Notes: generated from the sequence alone by a model not told the origin. Positions 1-8,329 are shown, counted from the stretch's first letter. The stretch is 64,000 nt of DNA from Streptomyces macrolidinus (GCF_023887685.1 NZ_JAMWMR010000025.1:1-64000); one strand, 5' to 3'. A program made the numbers and translations.

Positions 1-31
1 CGGTCGGGGTTGTCCCTGTTCGTGTCCACCA
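1..31 (-). repeat. Left copy of yjbQ 3'-end duplication (putative att site)
   Basis: Positions 1-31 match 11986-12016 in the same orientation at 30 of 31 bases. The one difference, at position 6 (against 11991), is synonymous in the yjbQ frame (Pro codon). On the minus strand the stretch encodes VDTNRDNPDR, part of the C-terminal end of YjbQ. Identity stops at 32, and the DNA to its right does not encode YjbQ, so this is a gene-tail fragment that continues left out of the window. A duplicated 3' gene end flanking accessory DNA is the usual footprint of site-specific integration. Confidence 0.6.
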
Positions 32-41
32 AACTCCGGTC

Positions 42-185
42 GTGGACGGCCGGCTGCACTGGGTCCTTGGTGGAAGGCCCGCCGGTCGTGAGGCTCGTTC
101 GCTACTGTCCCAGTTGAACTTCCATCCGCAGCACGGACTGTGGGAGGAACTAGACGGACGGCAGGGGGTGCGGTGTGCTGAGTGA
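42..185 (+). CDS. Short possible gene tail ending inside the next gene
   Basis: A frame open from the left edge reads, from GTG 42, about 47 residues of coding-like sequence (LHWVLGG, QLNFHPQHGLWEELDG) and stops at 183-185. It overlaps the GTG start at 175 of the following Cys-rich gene, the arrangement expected of translational coupling. The frame runs straight through the duplicated yjbQ fragment, so it may be the 3' end of an element gene cut at the integration border, or a chance ORF. I recognise no family. Confidence 0.25.
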   Translation: MDGRLHWVLGGRPAGREARSLLSQLNFHPQHGLWEELDGRQGVRCAE

Positions 186-1233
186 GAGCGACGTTCTGAA
201 CGCTGTACAGCGGCGTGTCCAGGAGCAAGCGGCAACTTCCGAACTGGCACTGCCGGACACGGTGGAGATCACCTGGCTCTCCCTCCTGGAGGGTGAGACC
301 GTGCGATGCATCGAGACCCGGAAAGAAGGCCGGCGGGAGCATTTCGGCTCCATCGATCTGTCGAGCCGGCCGGTGTACGACGTCCTGAGCGATTACCACG
401 TGGCGCCGCCGAAGAGCCCGGAGGAAAGACTGACGCTGAAGCTGGTACGACGCGGAACCGCGGCGGACGAGTCATGTTCGTGCAGTAACGGCAAGGTGTC
501 TTGCCCTCGCTGCAGTGGCCGGGGCGATCTGCTCTGCGAGGAGACGATGATCTGCCCGGCCTGCCGTGGTGTGGACTCGTGTCTGCGCTGCGACATCACC
601 GAAACCAAGAACCGGAAGCTCCCCGAGGGCCGCGGCTCGGTGGACGAACGTGGTCTGTGCCGACGCTGCGGGGAGCGGGACGTCGCATGTACCACCTGCT
701 ATGGCAGACGCCGCGTCACCTGCTCCCAGTGCGGTGGCAGAGGACTGCGCAGCTGCCCCGACTGCAACCGCGCGGGAACCCAAGACCACGATAAGTGCAA
801 AGGCGCGGGGCGGATCGTGACGTGGACCGAGGGCATCGTCTCCCGGACCCCTGAGAAGGACACGGTGAGGAAGCCCGAAGCAGGCGTGCCGGACCGGGTC
901 CGCAAGGCAGCTCACGAAAGCGGCCACTGGCACACGATGCGCCTGAACGACGACCAGCCTGTGCCCACGGAGGCGACGAGCGAGTTCCGCCGCGCTGTAC
1001 AGCCCTACCTGACACCGTCCAAAGGTGAGATCGCGCGGCAGGCCACGTTCCAACACCTGAAACTGGCCCGCGTGGTGGCATCGCAGCACCCGCACCGTGT
1101 CTACTACGTCATTCCTACGGCCAGTTCACCCAGAGTGGTCATCCTGCCTTCGCAACGGCGTCTCTGGCAGATCGCCGCAGCGGTTCTCGGAGCCCTCGTG
1201 GTACTGATCACGCTCCTACAGCTGTTGTCGTAA
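175..1233 (+). CDS. Cys-rich DnaJ-zinc-finger-like protein with C-terminal membrane anchor
   Basis: A 352-residue protein starting at GTG 175 behind a purine-rich stretch. Residues about 100-215 hold repeated CxxCxGxG-like knuckles (CPRCSGRGD, CSQCGGRGLRSCPDC and degenerate versions) like the zinc-binding domain of DnaJ, but there is no J domain. A hydrophobic segment (about residues 328-351, LGALVVLITLLQLLS at the end) closes the protein, predicting a tail-anchored protein with its zinc fingers in the cytoplasm. Zinc binding and protein binding are inferred from the family. The role is unknown. It is the first gene inside the putative island and no partner gene is visible. Confidence 0.7.
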   Translation: MLSESDVLNAVQRRVQEQAATSELALPDTVEITWLSLLEGETVRCIETRKEGRREHFGSIDLSSRPVYDVLSDYHVAPPKSPEERLTLKLVRRGTAADESCSCSNGKVSCPRCSGRGDLLCEETMICPACRGVDSCLRCDITETKNRKLPEGRGSVDERGLCRRCGERDVACTTCYGRRRVTCSQCGGRGLRSCPDCNRAGTQDHDKCKGAGRIVTWTEGIVSRTPEKDTVRKPEAGVPDRVRKAAHESGHWHTMRLNDDQPVPTEATSEFRRAVQPYLTPSKGEIARQATFQHLKLARVVASQHPHRVYYVIPTASSPRVVILPSQRRLWQIAAAVLGALVVLITLLQLLS

Positions 1234-1317
1234 CCCTCACTTGAGCATGCGTCGGCCAAGGGAGTGCGCCGCGAAACTACTGACATCATCGTCGATCAGG
1301 CCGCGCACCATCTATGA

Positions 1318-1992
1318 GGGCGCGGAAGCGGGTCCGCTGCAGCGGCATCGAAACTGTGGACTGCCTGGCACCTCACCAGACTCCCGCATACCTGGCAGGC
1401 GACCAGCGCGCCTCCCCTCGCCGAGACACACGCCACGATCAGCTTCCGTATCTGGACCGCACTCGGCAGCCTGACCGCAGGCACCGTGCTCCTGATCCGC
1501 ATGCAACGGCAAGGGCTCGGCCCCGGCGACGAACTCTTCCGCAACTTCCACCTGTTGGAAGCGCTCAACAACTTCCAGGCCTACCTCGGCTTCGCCCTCA
1601 TCCTCCTCGCCCTCCTCGTGCTCTTCCCGCCCGGTGGTGGACCGGCCCTCGCAGCCACCGGCATGACAGCGAGCGCCATCACCGCCGAAGCCGCCCTTCA
1701 CGCCGCTGGGCTGGGCACCCTCGGTATCGTCCTCATGGCTGCCTCGGCTGACGGCAGCAGTGACGGTACTCCGGCCGAGTCGGGCTCGGGGTGGCTGACG
1801 GCTACCCTTCAGGACCTGGCTCCATCGACGAGCGACGCGGGTGACCGCGCGGCCCCGTCTGCGTCCTCGCCCACCACCGTCGGCGGACGGCCACTCGCGC
1901 GGCGAGCGGTCAGCGCACGACCGGATCGGCGCCGTCCAGGAAGGCCGACAGGTCGCGTCTCGTCGGTGTGCCCTCCCAGTCGCCGGTGTTGA
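1318..1992 (+). pseudogene. Remnant of an unidentified membrane protein
   Basis: A frame opening after a stop at 1315-1317 has streptomycete-like codon bias and two hydrophobic stretches (ISFRIWTALGSLTAGTVLLI and YLGFALILLALLVLF). The only plausible start is GTG 1486, which falls inside the first hydrophobic segment, so the N-terminus looks lost. From about 1830 the frame becomes low-complexity and runs antisense into the end of the KDG kinase gene. It is probably a truncated relic. This and the remainder of 1234-1909 contain nothing else I can identify. Confidence 0.3.
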
Positions 1993-2887
1993 GGCAGGCC
2001 AGGGCGCCGCACGCGTTGGCTTGTCGCAGCCGTTCGACCGGTGAGCGACTCTCCAGCACGGCCGCGAGATAGCCCGCGACGAACGCATCGCCCGCACCGA
2101 CGGTGTCCACCGGCTCGACGGGGAAGGCCGCGGCTTCCTCGTACGCGCCGTCGCGGTGGGACGCGGCGCCCGCATCGCCTCGTTTGAGGACGACTTCACG
2201 CGACCCGGCGTCGGCGAGGGATGCCAGAAGGGCGGAGTCGTCGGCGACGTGGTGCCGGTCCGTCCGGTCGCAGAGCAGGAAGAGTTCGCCGTGTCCGCCG
2301 AAGAGGACGTCGACGAGGGGGAGCAGCCGCTGAAGCCCCTCGCGTGCCTCGTCGACGCTCCACAGAGTCGACCGGTAGTTGACGTCGAGGCTGACCCGTA
2401 CGCCGTGTTCGCGGGCCGTCACCGCTGCCTCATGGACAAGATCCGCGCTCGTCCTGGACAGTGCCGGGGTGATGCCGGTCAGGTGCAGCAGCTCGACGCC
2501 CTCGAACAGCTCCGGCCTCAGGAGTTCCGGGGACATCGCGCTCGCCGCGCTTCCGGACCGGTAGTAGCTGACGCGAGAGGCGCCCGGAACCCGGGATTCC
2601 TTGACCATCAGCCCGGTCGGTCGTTCCCCGTCGACCTCTGCGGCGAGTTCCACGCCCTCGGCGCGCAGCGCGGCGAGGACGGCTTCGCCGATCGCGTCGT
2701 CGCCGACGCGCCCCAGCCAGAGCGCGCCGATGCCGAGGCGGGACAGCCCGATCGCGACGTTCGTCTCCGCGCCGCCGATCGTGATGCGCGCGGAGGCCCC
2801 GGCCCGCAGGGGGCCGGTTTCTCCTGCCCGGACGAGACCCATCGTCTCGCCGAGCGTCAGCACCCGAGGGCGCGGCCGTACGTTCAT
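1910..2887 (-). CDS. kdgK: 2-dehydro-3-deoxygluconokinase, PfkB family
   Basis: A 325-residue ribokinase/PfkB sugar kinase that should phosphorylate 2-keto-3-deoxygluconate (KDG) to KDPG with ATP. Evidence is the N-terminal GGAETNVAIGLSRLG substrate-binding region and the C-terminal DTVGAGDAFVAGY signature with the catalytic Asp of GAGD. Length fits KDG kinases. ATG 2887 overlaps the stop of the upstream aldolase by 4 bp (ATGA), so the two are translationally coupled. It is the last gene of the three-gene leftward operon 4652-1910, which makes a 2-keto-3-deoxy acid, phosphorylates it and cleaves it. A closely related deoxy-sugar acid as true substrate cannot be excluded. Confidence 0.88.
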   Translation of the reverse strand: MNVRPRPRVLTLGETMGLVRAGETGPLRAGASARITIGGAETNVAIGLSRLGIGALWLGRVGDDAIGEAVLAALRAEGVELAAEVDGERPTGLMVKESRVPGASRVSYYRSGSAASAMSPELLRPELFEGVELLHLTGITPALSRTSADLVHEAAVTAREHGVRVSLDVNYRSTLWSVDEAREGLQRLLPLVDVLFGGHGELFLLCDRTDRHHVADDSALLASLADAGSREVVLKRGDAGAASHRDGAYEEAAAFPVEPVDTVGAGDAFVAGYLAAVLESRSPVERLRQANACGALACLNTGDWEGTPTRRDLSAFLDGADPVVR

Positions 2888-3510
2888 GTGATCACGTCCT
2901 CGCCGATCGCCTCGGCAAGGCGCCGCATGCGGTCGGTGAGGGTCCGGAGCGACCCGCCGTTCAGCGCGTCGCCGATGAGAGGTCCGCCCATGGAGACGGC
3001 GGCCGCTCCCGCGGCCAGCCACGCGCGTGCCTCTGCCGCGCCGATCCCTCCGGACGGCACGGCGCGCAGGTCCGGGAAGGGCCCGCGGAGCTGCTCCAGG
3101 TATTCGGCTCCGACCGCGGACGCGGGGAAGATCTTCACCAGGTCCGCGCCCGAGGCCGTCGCGGTCATCACCTCGGTAGGAGTGAGCGCGCCCATGATGA
3201 CCGGCACGCCGTGCTCGTGCGCCGGCTCCGCCGCCGCGCGGACGATGCCCGGAGTGACGAGGAACCGCGCACCGGCGTCGAGCGCGGCTCGGGCCAGCAC
3301 GCCGTCGGTCACGGTGCCGACACCGATGCGCGCAATGTCGCCGACATCCGCTCGCAGGCGGCTGACGACGTCGAGCGTTCCCGGCGTGGTGAGCGTGAGC
3401 TCGATCTCGCGGACGCCTCCGGCGACGAGTGCGTCGACGACAGGGCGGTAGCGGTCCGCCGACGGGGCGCGGAGGACCGCGACGACCTTCGACAGGGGTG
3501 TGGTCGGCAT
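2884..3510 (-). CDS. eda: KDPG/KHG aldolase
   Basis: A 208-residue class I aldolase of the 2-dehydro-3-deoxyphosphogluconate family, cleaving KDPG to pyruvate and glyceraldehyde-3-phosphate. Visible hallmarks are VAVLRA at the N-terminus, EIELTLTTPG with the catalytic Glu, GVGTVTD, ARFLVTPG, and DLVKIFPASAVG carrying the Schiff-base Lys. PSGGIG forms the phosphate-binding loop. ATG 3510 lies 2 bp after the stop of the dehydratase gene and its own stop overlaps the kinase start. Its position between dehydratase and kinase genes makes an Entner-Doudoroff-type sugar-acid route very likely. Confidence 0.9.
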   Translation of the reverse strand: MPTTPLSKVVAVLRAPSADRYRPVVDALVAGGVREIELTLTTPGTLDVVSRLRADVGDIARIGVGTVTDGVLARAALDAGARFLVTPGIVRAAAEPAHEHGVPVIMGALTPTEVMTATASGADLVKIFPASAVGAEYLEQLRGPFPDLRAVPSGGIGAAEARAWLAAGAAAVSMGGPLIGDALNGGSLRTLTDRMRRLAEAIGEDVIT

Positions 3511-3512
3511 GC

Positions 3513-4652
3513 TCACGCCTCCGGGTCCGCGAACGCGGGCCGGGTGCCGTACTTCTCGACCGCTTCGGGGTCGAGGGACACACCGAGTCCGGGGCCGGAG
3601 GGGATGTCGAGGCATCCGTCGGCACCAAGTCGCCAGCCCCCCGCGACCAGGTCGTCCACATAGGCCGAGCCGGTCTTGTACTCGACGAGGTCGGTGGACG
3701 CGAGCGCGGACGAGAGCTGCAGATCGGCGGCGAGACCGATGGCCGTGTTCCATCCGTGCGGGATCAGGCGGATGCCGAGGTCCTGGGCCTCCCAGCCGAT
3801 CCGTCGCGACTCGCTCAGGCCGCCTCCCTTGGTGGTGTCGGGCTGGACGATGTCGAAGGCGCGGCGCCGCAGGTAAGGGGAGAAGCTCTGCCTGCGGGTG
3901 AGGACCTCGCCGCCGCTGATGGGGACGGGTGAACCCGCGCGGAGTTCGGCGAAGCCTTCCAGGTCGTCCGGCGCGAGGGCCTCCTCGAACCAGGCGACGT
4001 CGTAGTCGGCGAGCATCCGCGCGGTTCGCTTCGCCCATGCCAGGCCGCCGGGGAAGAAGCCTTCGGAGCCGCCGGCGTCGACAGCGAGCAACCGGTCGCC
4101 TATCGCGGCGCGAGCGGCGGCGACGGTGCGCTCGTCGGTGGCGGCGTCCACCCGTCCGAACTTCCACCAGCCGATCTTGAACGCGGTGAATCCCTGCTCC
4201 ACGAGTTCGGTGAGGTTGTCCGTCATCGGTCCGGCCTCGTCCATGAGCACCGACGCGTAAGGGCGCACCCGGGTGCGGTGGCGCCCGCCGAGCAGTCGGC
4301 CGACCGGCTGGCCGAGCGCCTGACCGGCGATGTCCCACAGGGCGATGTCGATCGCGCTCGTCGCGTGCGTGAGCGCCCCGCCCCGGCCCATCCAGAACGC
4401 GGTCTGGTGCAGCGTTTCGGTGATCCGCTCGACCTCCACCGGGTCCTGTCCGACGAGGTGCGGGAGCAGGAGGTCGATCGCTCCCCGGACGAGATTCTCG
4501 GTGGTGAACGCACTTCCGATGCCCGTGACGCCTTCGTCGGTGTGGACGGCGACAAGCGTGTGCACGACATCGTCCGGGCGCAGTTCGTTCGACCAACCGC
4601 CCTCGGGGGTCGCCCCGCGAAGACCGCATGTCTCGACCCTGGTGATTCTCAT
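3513..4652 (-). CDS. Enolase-superfamily acid-sugar dehydratase (mandelate racemase group)
   Basis: A 379-residue protein of the mandelate racemase/muconate lactonizing enzyme superfamily. Family features are the capping domain (residues 1-125), FKIGW on the barrel (about 163), metal ligands in AVDAGG, WFEEAL and SGGE, and the catalytic His of IPHGWN. Members in such operons dehydrate a sugar acid to a 2-keto-3-deoxy acid, which suits the aldolase and kinase downstream. The exact sugar acid (gluconate, galactonate, rhamnonate or similar) cannot be read from sequence. This is the first gene of the leftward operon. The GntR-type operator at 4737-4748 lies 85 bp upstream of the ATG. Confidence 0.85.
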   Translation of the reverse strand: MRITRVETCGLRGATPEGGWSNELRPDDVVHTLVAVHTDEGVTGIGSAFTTENLVRGAIDLLLPHLVGQDPVEVERITETLHQTAFWMGRGGALTHATSAIDIALWDIAGQALGQPVGRLLGGRHRTRVRPYASVLMDEAGPMTDNLTELVEQGFTAFKIGWWKFGRVDAATDERTVAAARAAIGDRLLAVDAGGSEGFFPGGLAWAKRTARMLADYDVAWFEEALAPDDLEGFAELRAGSPVPISGGEVLTRRQSFSPYLRRRAFDIVQPDTTKGGGLSESRRIGWEAQDLGIRLIPHGWNTAIGLAADLQLSSALASTDLVEYKTGSAYVDDLVAGGWRLGADGCLDIPSGPGLGVSLDPEAVEKYGTRPAFADPEA

Positions 4653-4736
4653 GAGTGCCTCTCGTGACGGGTGCCATAGCCGCGGACGCCGACGGGGCGG
4701 CGGCTGTGTTCGGGACCGTACCCGACCGAGAGGGCC

Positions 4737-4748
4737 ATTGTCGACAAT
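4737..4748. promoter_or_regulatory. GntR-type operator 1 (perfect palindrome)
   Basis: ATTGTCGACAAT is a perfect 12-bp palindrome in the divergent region between the dehydratase operon (start 4652) and gntR (start 4927). The same core recurs at 4891-4902 and at 6841-6852, all in front of genes of this pathway. FCD-subfamily GntR repressors typically bind short palindromes of this kind. Binding is inferred. Confidence 0.75.
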
Positions 4749-4890
4749 CGACTATTCGGCTACAGTCTGCCGGACCGCCCGCCGCACCCGCCCGGGAGGC
4801 ACTACCGGAAGGCGTCATGCGACGAAGCCCCGCTCCCACCCCCGCCCCGCGACCCACTCCCTCCGCACCTCTGGGAGCCCGCCGAACTTG

Positions 4891-4920
4891 ATTGTCGACA
4901 AAGTACGATCCTGCTACGCT
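4891..4920 (+). promoter_or_regulatory. gntR promoter with overlapping operator 2, probably leaderless
   Basis: ATTGTCGACAAA (4891-4902) differs by one base from operator 1. A promoter can be read as TTGTCG (4892-4897), a 17-nt spacer and TACGCT (4915-4920), with the gntR ATG at 4927 only six bases later. The transcript would therefore start at or next to the start codon and be leaderless, which agrees with the lack of a Shine-Dalgarno sequence. The operator covers the -35 box, predicting autorepression. Confidence 0.55.
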
Positions 4921-4926
4921 CCGGCC

Positions 4927-5604
4927 ATGTCTGGTCTTCCCGCGCTTCCCGCACTCCCCTCCGCCTCCCTCGCCTCCCGCCGCGAAACCGTGGCGGACGT
5001 CCTGCGCGAGGCCATCACCTCGGGCCGCCTCCAAGCGGGCCAGAAGCTCACGGAGTCGGGGGTCGCCGAACAGCTGGGAACCAGCAGGGCGCCGGTCCGC
5101 GAGGCGCTGCGCCAGCTGGAGCAGGAGGGCCTGGTGGTCTCCTATCCGTACCGCGGTACGGAGGTACTCGGCGTCTCCCAGGAGGAGATCGAGAACGTTC
5201 TCGTACCGGTCCGCGTCTCCCTGGAGAAGTTCGCCTTCCGCAAGGCGATGCCCCGTCTGACCGACGCGGATTACGCCCATCTCCAGTCGCTCGTCCGCAA
5301 CATGGAGGAAGCGGCCGACGCGTCCGACGCGGCGCTGCTCGCCGACGAGGACATCCGCTTCCACGAGGCGGTCGTGACCTTGTCGGGGCAGCAGCACTGC
5401 CTGCAGATCTGGCGGTCGATCCAGCCCCGCGTGCGCGCCTACTTCCGGCGCGACGCGAGCCACTACCCGGACGCGACCGTGGTCGCCGGGCAGCACCGCG
5501 AGCTCATCGACGCACTTCGCGCGGGCGACGAGCACGCACTGGACCGCACCGTCACCGCCCACATCCAGACCCATTTCAGAACCACCGAGGACTCCTCCGA
5601 ATGA
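4927..5604 (+). CDS. GntR-family (FCD) transcriptional regulator of the sugar-acid regulon
   Basis: A 225-residue regulator. The N-terminal winged helix (residues 20-80; VAEQLGTSRAPVREALRQLE) is the GntR signature. The C-terminal all-helical FCD ligand domain includes the metal-binding pattern of conserved Asp and His residues (DEDIRFHEAV, then H in AGQHRELIDAL). It lies between the two operons and has an operator over its own promoter, so it most likely represses both until a pathway sugar acid or keto-deoxy acid binds. The downstream SDR starts at 5601 inside this stop codon (ATGA overlap). Confidence 0.88.
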   Translation: MSGLPALPALPSASLASRRETVADVLREAITSGRLQAGQKLTESGVAEQLGTSRAPVREALRQLEQEGLVVSYPYRGTEVLGVSQEEIENVLVPVRVSLEKFAFRKAMPRLTDADYAHLQSLVRNMEEAADASDAALLADEDIRFHEAVVTLSGQQHCLQIWRSIQPRVRAYFRRDASHYPDATVVAGQHRELIDALRAGDEHALDRTVTAHIQTHFRTTEDSSE

Positions 5605-6389
5605 CCAGAACGATCTTGATCACCGGCGGCGGTAGCGGCATCGGCCGCGCCACCGCGTTCGAAGCCGCACGCCGGGGCTGGGCCGTCGGCATCCTCGACC
5701 GTGACGGCGAGAGCGCCGAGCGGGCCGCGGCCGAGGCCCGGCGCTTCGGCGCCCACAGAGTCTGGTCGGCCGCGGTGGACGTCACCGGCGAACGGGAGCT
5801 CGTCGACGCGTTCGGCGCGGCGAGCACCGCACTGGGCCCGGTGGACGGGGTGATCGCGAACGCCGGCATCGAGGTCAACGCGCCCCTGCCGCAGATGCCT
5901 CTCGAGACATGGCGCCGCGTCCTCGACGTGAATCTCACCGGCGCCTTCCTGACCGTACGCACGGCCGCGCAGGCGCTGCGGGACGCCGGGAGGCCGGGCT
6001 CCCTCGTGTGCGTGTCCTCCCCTTCCGCCTTCGTCGGCTTCGCGGGCGGCTCGAACAGCGCGTACGGAGCGTCCAAGGGCGGAGTCTCCGCGTTCGTGCG
6101 AGCGGCCGCCATCGACCTCGCCCCTCACGGCATCCGCGTCAACGCGGTCGTCCCCGGCGCCACCGACACGCCGATGCTCTACTTCGGCCTCGACGGTGAC
6201 GCGCTCGAAGCGGAGCGCGCGCGCTTGAGGGACGCCGCGGCACGGCAGATCCCGCTCGGGCGGATGGCCGACCCCGCCGAGATCGCGCGTGCCGCCACCT
6301 GGCTGCTCTCCGACGACGCCTCGTACGTCACGGGCAGTCACCTGGTCTGCGACGGCGGCCTCATGGCCAAGAGCGCGAACGATTTCTGA
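5601..6389 (+). CDS. Short-chain dehydrogenase/reductase (sugar oxidation step)
   Basis: A 262-residue classical SDR. It has the nucleotide-binding TGGGSGIG (residues 8-15), IANAGIE (NAG motif), catalytic Ser in VCVSSPSAF, YGASKGG with the YxxxK catalytic pair, and the C-terminal YVTGSHLVCDGG typical of SDRs of this class. NAD(P)-dependent oxidation of a sugar or sugar alcohol at the head of the pathway is inferred from context only. Its start overlaps the gntR stop, so repressor and enzyme are co-translated. The transducer-like gene follows 50 bp downstream. Confidence 0.87.
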   Translation: MTRTILITGGGSGIGRATAFEAARRGWAVGILDRDGESAERAAAEARRFGAHRVWSAAVDVTGERELVDAFGAASTALGPVDGVIANAGIEVNAPLPQMPLETWRRVLDVNLTGAFLTVRTAAQALRDAGRPGSLVCVSSPSAFVGFAGGSNSAYGASKGGVSAFVRAAAIDLAPHGIRVNAVVPGATDTPMLYFGLDGDALEAERARLRDAAARQIPLGRMADPAEIARAATWLLSDDASYVTGSHLVCDGGLMAKSANDF

Positions 6390-6439
6390 CCGGACTTGTG
6401 ACAAACCCTGAGAACCCACTGCAGAAAGGCCGAACTCAC

Positions 6440-6823
6440 ATGACGACTCAGGCGATCGGCGCCACGACATGGGTGGTCGCGGACGGCTACATCCCCCCGA
6501 GCAGCACCGGACCGGCACCCGCGATGACCAGCCATGACAGCATCTGTATGCTCAACGCGGGCGACGACCCCGCACACGTCGCAGTCGAGGTCTTCTACAC
6601 CGACCGCGAGCCGGTCGGACCCTATGAACTCACCGTTCCCGCACGCCGCGCACACCACCAGCGGATCAATGATCTCCGCGGCCCCGAGCCGATCCTTCCG
6701 GGCGTCGACTACTGCCTGGTGATCCGGAGCGACCACCCCATCGTCGTCCAGCACACCCGCCTCGACTCCCGGCAGGCGGAGAACGCCCTGATGTCCACCA
6801 TCGCCTATCCCTCCTCCCGGTGA
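6440..6823 (+). CDS. Sensory rhodopsin transducer (ASRT)-family protein without a rhodopsin
   Basis: A 127-residue protein starting at ATG 6440 behind AGAAAGG. Residues WVVADGYIPP, MLNAGD, PVGPYELTVPARR and VVQHTRLDSRQAENAL closely match my memory of the Anabaena sensory rhodopsin transducer family (PF07100, small beta-sandwich tetramers). No rhodopsin gene is present. The gene lies inside a sugar-acid operon between a dehydrogenase and a sugar porter. The family has been proposed to be a general small-molecule, probably carbohydrate, binding domain, which fits here. Ligand binding or a sensory role in uptake is inference. Confidence 0.85.
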   Translation: MTTQAIGATTWVVADGYIPPSSTGPAPAMTSHDSICMLNAGDDPAHVAVEVFYTDREPVGPYELTVPARRAHHQRINDLRGPEPILPGVDYCLVIRSDHPIVVQHTRLDSRQAENALMSTIAYPSSR

Positions 6824-6840
6824 TTCTCCCTGTGAGCAAC

Positions 6841-6866
6841 ATGGTCGACAATCCACAATCGACAAG
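6841..6866. promoter_or_regulatory. GntR-type operator 3, upstream of the sugar porter
   Basis: ATGGTCGACAAT (6841-6852) matches the regulon palindrome at 11 of 12 positions and is followed at once by a second partial copy (ACAATCGACAAG, 6855-6866). They sit directly before the AAGGA ribosome-binding site of the porter at 6879. The site may give the transporter an additional, separately repressed promoter inside the operon. Confidence 0.6.
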
Positions 6867-6878
6867 GACCGGTTCATC

Positions 6879-8324
6879 ATGTCCCACGCACGCCCCGGAG
6901 AGAGCGGCCGCCTGACCCGCCGGGTGGCCGCGATGGCGGTGGCCGCCGCCATCGGCGGCTTCCTCTTCGGATTCGACACCGCCGTGATCAACGGCGCCGT
7001 GAACGCCATCGAGATCAACTTCGCGCTGGACTCCATCGGACTCGGCACCATCGTCGCCGTCACCCTGCTGGGCGCCACACTCGGCTCCTTCACCGCCGGC
7101 TGGCTCGCCGACCGCATCGGGCGCCACCGCACCATGGCGGTCGCCGGTGCCGTCTTCCTCGTCGCCGCGATCGGCTGCGGCCTCGCCCAGGGCCTCTGGG
7201 ACCTGGCGATCTGGCGCCTGCTCACCGGCTACGGCGTCGGATTCGCGACAGTGATCGGACCGCTCTACATCTCGGAGATCGCTCCGGCGAACGTGCGCGG
7301 CCGCCTCGCGTCGCTCCAGCAGATGGCCATCGTCCTCGGCATCTTCGCCGCTCTCCTCTCCGACAGCTCGATCGCGCTCGCGCTCGAAGGCGCGGACGCG
7401 CGGGCGTTCCTCGGGCTCCCCGCGTGGCGGTGGATGTTCATCGTGGGCATCGTGCCGGCCCTTGTCTACCTGGTCATCGCACTCGCGGTCCCTGAGTCGC
7501 CGCGGTTCCTCGTCGCGCGCGGGCGAGCCGCCGAAGCGCGCGACGTGCTGCAGAGGCTCCAGGACATCACGGCCGAAGAAGCCGCCACGCTGACCGACCG
7601 TATGACCGCGACGCTGCGGACCGACCGCTCCGCCCGCTTCCAGGATCTCCTCGACCGGCGGCGCGTCCTCCTCCCCGTCGTCTGGGTGGGAATCGGACTC
7701 GCGGCCCTTCAGGCCCTGGTCGGCGTCGACGTCATCTTCTACTACTCCACGTCGCTGTGGCAGTCGGTCGGCTTCGGTGAGTCGGCGGCGTTCGCGCTGT
7801 CGGTGCTGAGTTCCTTCGTGAACGTGGCCGCGACGGTGATCGCGATTCTGCTCATCGACAGGGTGGGCCGCCGCCGGCTGCTGCTCGCCGGATCGACGGG
7901 CATGTTCCTGAGCCTCGTCACGGTGGCGGTGGGCTTCTCCACCGCCACCATCGCCGCGGACGGTGAGCCCGCGCTGTCCGGGATCTGGGGGCCGATCACT
8001 CTTGTCGGCGCGAACCTGTTCGTCGTGGCCTTCGCCGTCTCCTGGGGCCCGGCCGTCTGGGTCCTTCTCGGCGAGATGTTCCCCAACCGCATACGCGGCC
8101 TTGCGCTGTCGGCGTGCGCCGCCGCCAACTGGCTCGCCGGCGTCCTGCTCAACTTCACGTTCCCGAGCCTGCGCGACCTCTCCCTGGCGGGAAGCTACGG
8201 GGTCTACGCGTTCATGGCTCTGCTCTCGTGGCTGCTCGTGTTCTTCTTCGTCGATGAGACGAAGGGGCGCTCACTGGAGGACGTGCCGGAAGACGCCACA
8301 CCCGTGACCAGCCCCCTGAAGTGA
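6879..8324 (+). CDS. MFS sugar:proton symporter (sugar porter family)
   Basis: A 481-residue, 12-TM major facilitator. Sugar-porter signatures are present: GFLFGFDTAVINGA in TM1, DRIGRHRTM between TM2 and TM3, PESPRFLVARGR before the central loop, DRVGRRRLLL between TM8 and TM9, and ETKGRSLED after TM12. It should import the pathway sugar or sugar acid with protons. The gene follows the transducer-like gene by 55 bp and carries its own operator copy upstream, so it belongs to the GntR regulon. Substrate cannot be decided from sequence. Confidence 0.9.
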   Translation: MSHARPGESGRLTRRVAAMAVAAAIGGFLFGFDTAVINGAVNAIEINFALDSIGLGTIVAVTLLGATLGSFTAGWLADRIGRHRTMAVAGAVFLVAAIGCGLAQGLWDLAIWRLLTGYGVGFATVIGPLYISEIAPANVRGRLASLQQMAIVLGIFAALLSDSSIALALEGADARAFLGLPAWRWMFIVGIVPALVYLVIALAVPESPRFLVARGRAAEARDVLQRLQDITAEEAATLTDRMTATLRTDRSARFQDLLDRRRVLLPVVWVGIGLAALQALVGVDVIFYYSTSLWQSVGFGESAAFALSVLSSFVNVAATVIAILLIDRVGRRRLLLAGSTGMFLSLVTVAVGFSTATIAADGEPALSGIWGPITLVGANLFVVAFAVSWGPAVWVLLGEMFPNRIRGLALSACAAANWLAGVLLNFTFPSLRDLSLAGSYGVYAFMALLSWLLVFFFVDETKGRSLEDVPEDATPVTSPLK

Positions 8325-8329
8325 AACGC

